A DNA stretch of 64,000 bases, from the NCBI GenBank assembly GCA_022497145.1, contig MU385885.1:186001-250000 (forward strand), given 5' to 3'. Below are positions 58,152 to 64,000 of the stretch, in pieces. The translations under genes were made by a program, and so were the position numbers. A model generated the notes under the pieces. It was not told the origin of the DNA. It searched no databases and saw only the letters and a program-made list of their open reading frames with translations. Each line of letters starts with the position of its first letter. The stretch's first letter is position 1. Origin of the DNA: Rostrohypoxylon terebratum. Lineage: Eukaryota; Ascomycota; Sordariomycetes; Xylariales; Hypoxylaceae.

Positions 58152-59838
58152 CGAGACGGACTTGGATGATTGGTGAGGTTTTTTTTTCGTTTTCTTTACT
58201 TTTTATTCTTTTTTCCTCATAAAAAAAAAACTCTCCCCTGATGACGGTACTACAAGTTGACGTACCTATTTTACAAGTATTTCGATAATAGGTACCGAGT
58301 CCTAGGTAAATACTTAGTGTATGTCCTTAACAGAAATCCCGAAAACTTTGCTGGGGCTAAATCGGAGCAAATCGGCGGTTCTCAGGACCTAAGACTTAAG
58401 TCTTAAGTATACAATTGAACTGGTACCGAACTCTTGTATAAAATACAAAACTTAATAAGAATTTTGAAGGCTCTGAGGAAACGCCTGTATAAAATTTTGT
58501 AATTCGATGAATTGAATGACCGAGATGTTATCTCCACATCTCTGTACCGCGTACGATTTGCAAACTTTGATTCGCAAACATCAAGTAGGTACTAGGTAGG
58601 TATCTATCCAGTCCTGTTAAGTAAGCCGCTTCGACAATGTACCGGCTATTCAGGTTTGTTGGTGGCTTTCCATCAATCATCAGGACATGAGTTGGTGATA
58701 TTATCCTATCGAAAAAGTAGCTGCGAATTCCTTCGAAGCCATTATCACTGAAACTAATAAATGAACCATGTTAATCTCATAGCAACTAATTTCATCATGG
58801 ATTGTATTTATTTTGACCTGAAGGTCTGGGTATGTTCTTACTAACTGATGACTTACCTAGGTCCTACTATTCATATATTACTCTAACTAGGTACATTTGC
58901 CAAGGAAGGGCAACCAGATCCATCGTCAATCCCATGATCCCCGTCCATCTCCAATAACTAAGCATTGCTAATTACATGTATGTTGCCATAAATAAAAATA
59001 TCAAAAAAATAGATAGGTAATCAATAAATAATCCATGGGTCAAGCTGGAAGGAGGAAGAATAGAAAAAAAACCTATAACTGGGTTACAAAGTCAGGTGAA
59101 TTAAAAAGAACGACAACCAAAACTGAACCAATATGGACCAAAACCATCGGCCATAATCAAAAACCCAAAACCCAAGTCCCAAACCAAAGTCATCAATCAT
59201 AACAAGAACCAGACACCATACCAAAAATCATAGACAACCAACAGCCCTAACCGAGAACATATCGAAAATCAAACGCCAAACTCCGAAACAAGAACCGAGA
59301 ACTAGCAACAAGGAAAAAAACAAACAGAACAAAACAGAACAGAACAGAAACAAACCAACATATCTCAAACCCCAAACCCTTACCGCCCAAACCCGATATT
59401 TCAACCACCAACCTTTTCCCGGTTTGCAGTGCCCCGGAAACGAGTGACGCTACGAACCGAATGTAGGGATTTATAAAGAGGGAAAGAAAACGTCACAAAG
59501 GAATGTAGGGGAAGGGGGGAGGTGGGGAGGAAAGGGGGGGCGACAGGGAGAATGCAGTGATGTAGAAGGACATCGAGGGATGAAAATGTGCGTGTGTTCG
59601 GGTAAGAAAGAATGTGGGGGGGGGGGGATGAACGAGTGGATGATACCAAAACCGATCAACGAGTGTCCACTATGAAAATCTGGTACGAAACCCAAACCTA
59701 CCTACCAAAGGGCACTGCAAACCATCCATCTGATTCCGAAACGGACGGTCGGGCGAGGACTGAAATATTATTAGTCATGACAACAGAAAAGAAAAACACA
59801 TGGGGACATTGAATTGACATACCCAAAGAACGTATGAT
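58152..59838. other. intergenic region upstream of ADE1
   Basis: It contains the ADE1 promoter, the word CTAAGACTTAAGTCTTAAG near 58389, and a strand-asymmetric tract rich in A and C at about 59095-59390. A run of G10 occurs at about 59617-59628. The far end is the 3' flank of the 770-aa gene. No gene is seen. Confidence 0.55.
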
Positions 59839-62266
59839 CTAAGCAGAGAGCCAAGCGTATGCGAGACTAGCCCCGACTGCCGCAGCTGTGACAGCAACAC
59901 AAGCGAGTGATTTCCAACCGAACCCAGATCCTCGCGACGAATCTCGTGACAACCGGATTGGCTCCACCACGGTGACTGATGGCAGCTGACGCGCAGCACT
60001 CAAGCCGGAAGAGGTAGCAGCAGGTCGTGCTTCTATCGAAGGCTGCTGGGACTCTCGGAGAGATTGAAAGTGTTGCTGGGAAATCAGACTGATACCGTAG
60101 TTCTTTTCGAGATGACCGGAAATATCGAACGAAAACCCAGAATCGTTGGAATTGGCGGAGTCGGAATCATTGCTGCCACCATCGTACATCCCCATCCGTC
60201 GGCCCTCTTCTTGTCTAGTATGAAACCTGAACGTCAGGTCTGTCCACTTGCGGGTGTCTAGATCGACCCAAGATGAAAACTCCTCCTCCCCTTGAGGGAG
60301 AACAGGCTCTTCCGTGGTGAACGCGGGAAGAGGCACTGGAGAGAATGTATCATCCTGGGTAGGTTGTGTGATGGAAGCCGGCACTTTTGGGAAAAGCGAA
60401 GGGATTGGCACCGGAGAAAATGTATCTTCTCTGGTTTGTTCTTCCACGGCACTTGGCGCTTCTGGGAAAAGCGAGGGAATTGGCACAGGAGAAAAGGTGT
60501 CTTCTTCTGGAGTAGACTCCGAAATTGACGCTGGCGCTTTAGGGGGGCACTCTGGAAGAAAAGGCTCATCTTGGACCGAATCTGGAGCTGCTGAAGGAGT
60601 TGGCGCATCAGGACGAGATGGCATAGGTTCGGCAAAGCTCTCGGGGATTCTAGGCTCGGAATCTCTAGAATCGTGATGGTTGTCAGGATCGTGCAGCTCA
60701 GCTAACAAATCCATTGTATCAAAACTTGATACACTGGAAGTGTCGTCATTTTGCTGGAACTGTCTCCTCCTAGCTGCTTGTCTTTGTCGGTCTTTTTCGC
60801 CCGCGGCCCACATTTGGAACAGTTCAGGGCTCCATGGGTGGTCATTGATCATGACCCAAGAAGAGAACTCTTCGTCCGAACACTCTGGGTCGTCTTCCTC
60901 GATGAATGGGTCGCTTTTTCCAACGCCAATTCCAAGCTTCCCGAGATCCAACTCAACAGATGAGAACTCTTCTGCTGATAACATTGTCCGGGTCTTTTCA
61001 GGCTGCATCGCGAGAACAGCCCTGAGCTGTTGTCTGATGTGTGGAGGGTAGCGAGAAAATGGGTCATGGATAGGCCAGTCTATGGTCTCGTAGGTGCACT
61101 CTTCGATTGTCTGGGAGGGAGAATCCCACTCGGACCAGGTCCAATTGTGACGATCTATCTCAGACTTGAACATGCGTGGCGACCAATGCAGAGGTTGGTC
61201 GTTGAGATCCGGGTTCTTGAATGGAATGTGAACAGATGGTGAAGAAACGGTGCTTGGCTCTGGCGTCGGCGTCGACTCGACAGCTGAAGAAGCAGAAACG
61301 CGCCCAGAGAAACTGGACTCGACTTCTGACTCGTTGGCGGCAGGCATCTGTTCCTCGACTTGGCTCTCCGAAGAGTCTCTGAAAACCGACTTGGCCTTTT
61401 CTGCGGCAGCGCGTCTGCTAATACGTGGCTTCTGAACTTTGGGACCCGTAGTTTTTCCAAGGTTGGGATTGATTCGAACAACGCGCCAGCCATCCTTCAT
61501 GCGGGAAGCTACGAATATCAAGTCAGTCAAGGTGTTGGAATACCAGCGTTCGGCATTAACTGGGACCCTAGGTAATAAAACATCTCCTTCGCCTGATTGG
61601 AAACAAGCACCGGGGAATCGACATCATGGTTACGAAGATTGAAGACGGGAAAATAGTGAGGTGAAGAAAGGGCATGTGACATGAACTATTACTAGGTAGG
61701 CACTTACGGGTGACCTGGTGACCGCACCACCTGGCTGGCAGCAGCATCTTGACTTTAGTGCACTCGGGGCACAGTGCTCGGGGCCTAGGGGTTAGTTCGC
61801 GTTGAATTCCTCTGGTAGCTAGGAGGGATGTTAGGGGGCTAGGGCGTTGTTCCCGTCTTCTTTCACGGGCACCCTTGCTGTCATTTACGGGGGAGACGAA
61901 ATATCGAGTAGGGATGGCAGAGGAAGGGGTAGAAGGGAAGGAGCCGCAGGGAGAGAAGTCGGGAGCGTGAACGGGCGTTGGGATATAACCCATCAATGGG
62001 GAATCAGAAGTATCACCAGCAGCAACTTCGTCATAGGGACGACCGTGGAAGGGATGAGGGCGATGAGGGCGATGAGGGCGACGTACAGGGGTAGTAGGGG
62101 GGCTAGGGCAGCGGATAGGGGTGGATGGGGTAGAAGGGGTAGAGGGTATAGAGGACGTAGCGTAGGTAGAGGAAGTAGTAGGGGGAGGGATAGGGGAGTT
62201 GTGGGACTGAATTAACCCACGACTGCAAGCAGCCGACGTTTGTGTAGAGTTTAGAGTTCGAGTCAT
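59839..62266 (-). CDS. tail-anchored repeat protein of unknown function
   Basis: Exons 62266-61708 and 61592-59839 give 770 aa. The 115-nt intron (GTAAGT donor, AATCAG acceptor, phase 1) joins two long open frames; the second has no ATG near its left end, which supports splicing. An upstream in-frame ATG at 62308 would add 14 residues but has a poorer context. Residues 1-185 are Pro/Ser/Thr-rich with an RPH repeat. A possible zinc knuckle, C-x2-C-x11-C-x-H (CPEC to WCGH), lies just before the intron, followed by a compact segment with ERWYSNTLTDLIFVASRMKD. The body has acidic regions, two EEFSSWV modules and three copies of DTFSPVPIPSLFP-type sequence. The last ~22 residues are one hydrophobic helix (ACVAVTAAAVGASLAYAW), so the protein is probably a tail-anchored membrane protein facing the cytosol. 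No named family is recognised. Confidence 0.75.
60318..60516 (-). repeat. 75-bp coding repeats (DTFSPVP units)
   Basis: Three consecutive units of about 25 codons share DTFSPVP(I/L)P followed by SLFP or a variant. They lie within the 770-aa tail-anchored protein. Confidence 0.85.
62053..62079 (-). repeat. 9-bp coding repeat (RPH units)
   Basis: GATGAGGGC is repeated three times on the + strand, encoding Arg-Pro-His units in the N-terminal region of the tail-anchored protein. Confidence 0.85.
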
Positions 62267-63650
62267 TGCTGTTTTGGGAATATGGTAGAGTGGTAATTGC
62301 GGAATCATTGAGTTGATGTAGAAGAAAGGAAAAGAAGAAGGAATCTGGTGAATGCTCGCTCTGGTTTTGTGTTTCGACGTCACCACAATATAGAGTTTAC
62401 CACTATAAGCGGGAGTCACCAATAAACTACTGCTTACTAGAATATCCACCAATAGACTATACCGTGTTAGCGCAAGCCTTCTAAGCACATAAACTGATAA
62501 CTGAATACACTATGTGGCATATTACGATATCCATATATACGTGCTTGACGAGGAGATTTGCACCAGGAATCGATTGCGAGCGGCGTCAAGGTCTGGGCAT
62601 AATAGAAATCATCTCATGATGTAGCCGCCGGTTGGTTATATGCCATGTGCAGTTTTCAGCGGTCAATCGGCATGCGCTGTCGAGATATCGATGAAAACGT
62701 CATTGTGCGTGATGCTGGAGGCAAAGGGGGGACGTCTGTCGGAATTTTCAATTCTACCAACCATCGATTGCACACCAACGCATACGCCGAATGATCTAGA
62801 ATCTCGGGATGTATCTATATTTGGTGTGGCAACTCGATTTCTAGTACAATTTTCTTGTTCGCTGGTGTGCGCGTGTCGGATTTAATAGGGGGTGGACTGG
62901 TAGGACTCGAGGGCTATGGGCGGGCTTTTTGGGTTGTCAAGATGAGATAGGCCATCAGCGGACGGCTTAAATCATTAAAATAATATCCAATAGATATTAG
63001 AAAGATAATAGAGCAATATGGCAATTACATCTTGATGGCGCTACTCTTTTTCAGGGGGGGGAGGGGACTACCCAGTACCTCCTAGCTTTACGGTGATGAC
63101 TTCCCGAGCTTCAACTGCTATACAAGCATCTCGTGATATGTGATCTATCGCTATTTCCATTGTGATATCAATCTGATATGTTATATATATCTATTAAGAT
63201 AACTATAAAGGGGTAGTGATCAATATCTGTGCTCTGCTCATCGTCGATTCAGCATGAGACATTTCAACTCTCTAATCTTCTACCTCTACCACGTCGACTA
63301 TCAGACCGGCGCAGTGTCGGCAATGTCCCCTAGTCGTATTCGAAGACTCCTCACGTTACTGAAAACCTATATAAACCCCACGACGCGTCCGAACACGTCC
63401 CCGTCGCGACTAAAAGAACAGTGAGCCAAGACATTGGTTTACAAGCAGCTCCACGGTGCCAACCTGGAGCTCGCATAGTAGGGGCTCCAAAGGCCCGACC
63501 ACTAATAGAATTTCTTGTAACATTGAACTTGGACGTTGAGGTATCTGCTATAGAGGAACTCCTACCGCTAGTTGATTATTAAGCGAGATATTTCTTCCGT
63601 AGACACCTTGTTCTTCTCTGTCGCCCAAATTTTCAACGACCAATCCAACG
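62267..63650. other. intergenic region, right end
   Basis: It holds the promoter of the 770-aa gene and the 3' flank of the edge gene. An 81-codon frame at 62640-62885 (+) has no recognisable domain. I see nothing else. Confidence 0.5.
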
Positions 63651-64000
63651 TCAACCGTCCAATATCTCCACCGAGTTTTTCTCTAGTTGGCGTCTTTCGA
63701 ACCTAGCCTCCGCCGCTTGACGCATGACGTCCTCCGAGTTTAACTTGTCCGCCGCAGCTGTCGCCGTTTCCTTGATCAGGGTTCTGACCGCACTCATCAG
63801 TAACTTATACCATCCGTTGTGCGGTTTGCACCGCTTCTTCTCGCACATGCCGCGGGTAGTTTGTTCTCCCTGCAAATCGGGATCGAGGGGAGCATCGAGT
63901 CGACCGGCCTTAAATGTTGCTTGACCCTCCGGCGTCTCGAGCCACTCCGAGAATTGATGGCGCACGGAAACCGTGTCGAGTCGCCAGTCGTAACCACAAC
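63651..64000 (-). CDS. C-terminal part of a gene running off the right edge (Spp1-like?)
   Basis: An open frame enters from the right edge and ends at 63651, giving at least 116 residues; no stop lies between the edge and the start of the visible part. The sequence has HQFSEWLETPEGQ, then CEKKRCKPHNGWYKLL, then a helical charged stretch with AADKLNSEDVMRQAAEARFE, ending VEILDG. The CxxxRC-x-H...GWY element followed by a Lys/Glu/Ala-rich helix resembles the C-terminal region of fungal Spp1/PHD-finger subunits of the Set1/COMPASS histone H3K4 methyltransferase. The PHD finger itself would lie beyond the window, so this is tentative. Introns further upstream cannot be seen. Confidence 0.5.
   Translation of the reverse strand, partial: CGYDWRLDTVSVRHQFSEWLETPEGQATFKAGRLDAPLDPDLQGEQTTRGMCEKKRCKPHNGWYKLLMSAVRTLIKETATAAADKLNSEDVMRQAAEARFERRQLEKNSVEILDG

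Noticed and set aside
1..64000. CRISPR array, telomere repeat or secondary-metabolite cluster
   Set aside because: No spaced direct repeats, no TTAGGG arrays, and no polyketide synthase, peptide synthetase or terpene cyclase motif; the palindromic clusters lack regular spacers.

Overview
The window reads as nuclear DNA of a filamentous ascomycete (Pezizomycotina, probably Sordariomycetes-like). The coding sequences are split by short introns of about 50-150 nt with GTAAGT-type donors, CTAAC/CTGAC branch motifs and YAG acceptors. The recognisable proteins are fungal: a MtfA/CSP-1-type C2H2 factor, a BLOC-1 CNL1-like protein, a long fungal choline kinase, SCO1, a tyrosinase, a DUF3433 membrane protein and Ade1. 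There are no operons, no viral genes and no intact transposons that I can recognise. Gene models were assembled by hand from open frames, splice signals and phase; every intron boundary is a prediction.

Layout. 1-7,853 is a gene desert rich in short CCTAGG/GGTACC palindromic words. One isolated zinc-finger regulator lies at 7,854-8,847 (+), followed by another desert to 18,030 that contains a ten-copy 9-bp minisatellite and a T16A12 palindrome. 18,031-19,500 (-) is a broken SGNH/GDSL esterase with a nonsense codon and several frameshifts. 22,171-22,701 (+) is a BLOC-1 CNL1-like coiled-coil protein. A run of minus-strand genes follows: choline kinase (24,684-27,539), a CECR5-like HAD phosphatase (28,895-30,295), the mitochondrial copper chaperone SCO1 (30,771-31,755) and an unrecognised 794-aa coiled-coil protein (32,845-35,229). 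A secreted tyrosinase lies at 38,850-40,414 (-).

After a 5.8-kb gap come an unrecognised Ser/Pro-rich protein (46,241-47,410, +), a DUF3433 multi-pass membrane protein (49,306-52,251, -) and, divergently, a secreted protein with four copies of a symmetrically spaced six-cysteine repeat (54,604-56,653, +). That protein is the most novel-looking object in the window. Convergent to it is Ade1 (57,183-58,151, -), a very GC-rich gene. At the right end are a 770-aa tail-anchored repeat protein spliced from two open frames (59,839-62,266, -) and the C-terminal part of a gene running off the edge (63,651-64,000, -) that resembles the C-terminus of COMPASS Spp1-type PHD proteins.

How the genes relate. 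They do not form a pathway cluster. Housekeeping functions (phosphatidylcholine synthesis, cytochrome oxidase copper loading, purine synthesis, endosomal BLOC-1) are interleaved with secreted or accessory functions (tyrosinase, the cysteine-repeat protein, the dead esterase) and a regulator in a very large intergenic space.
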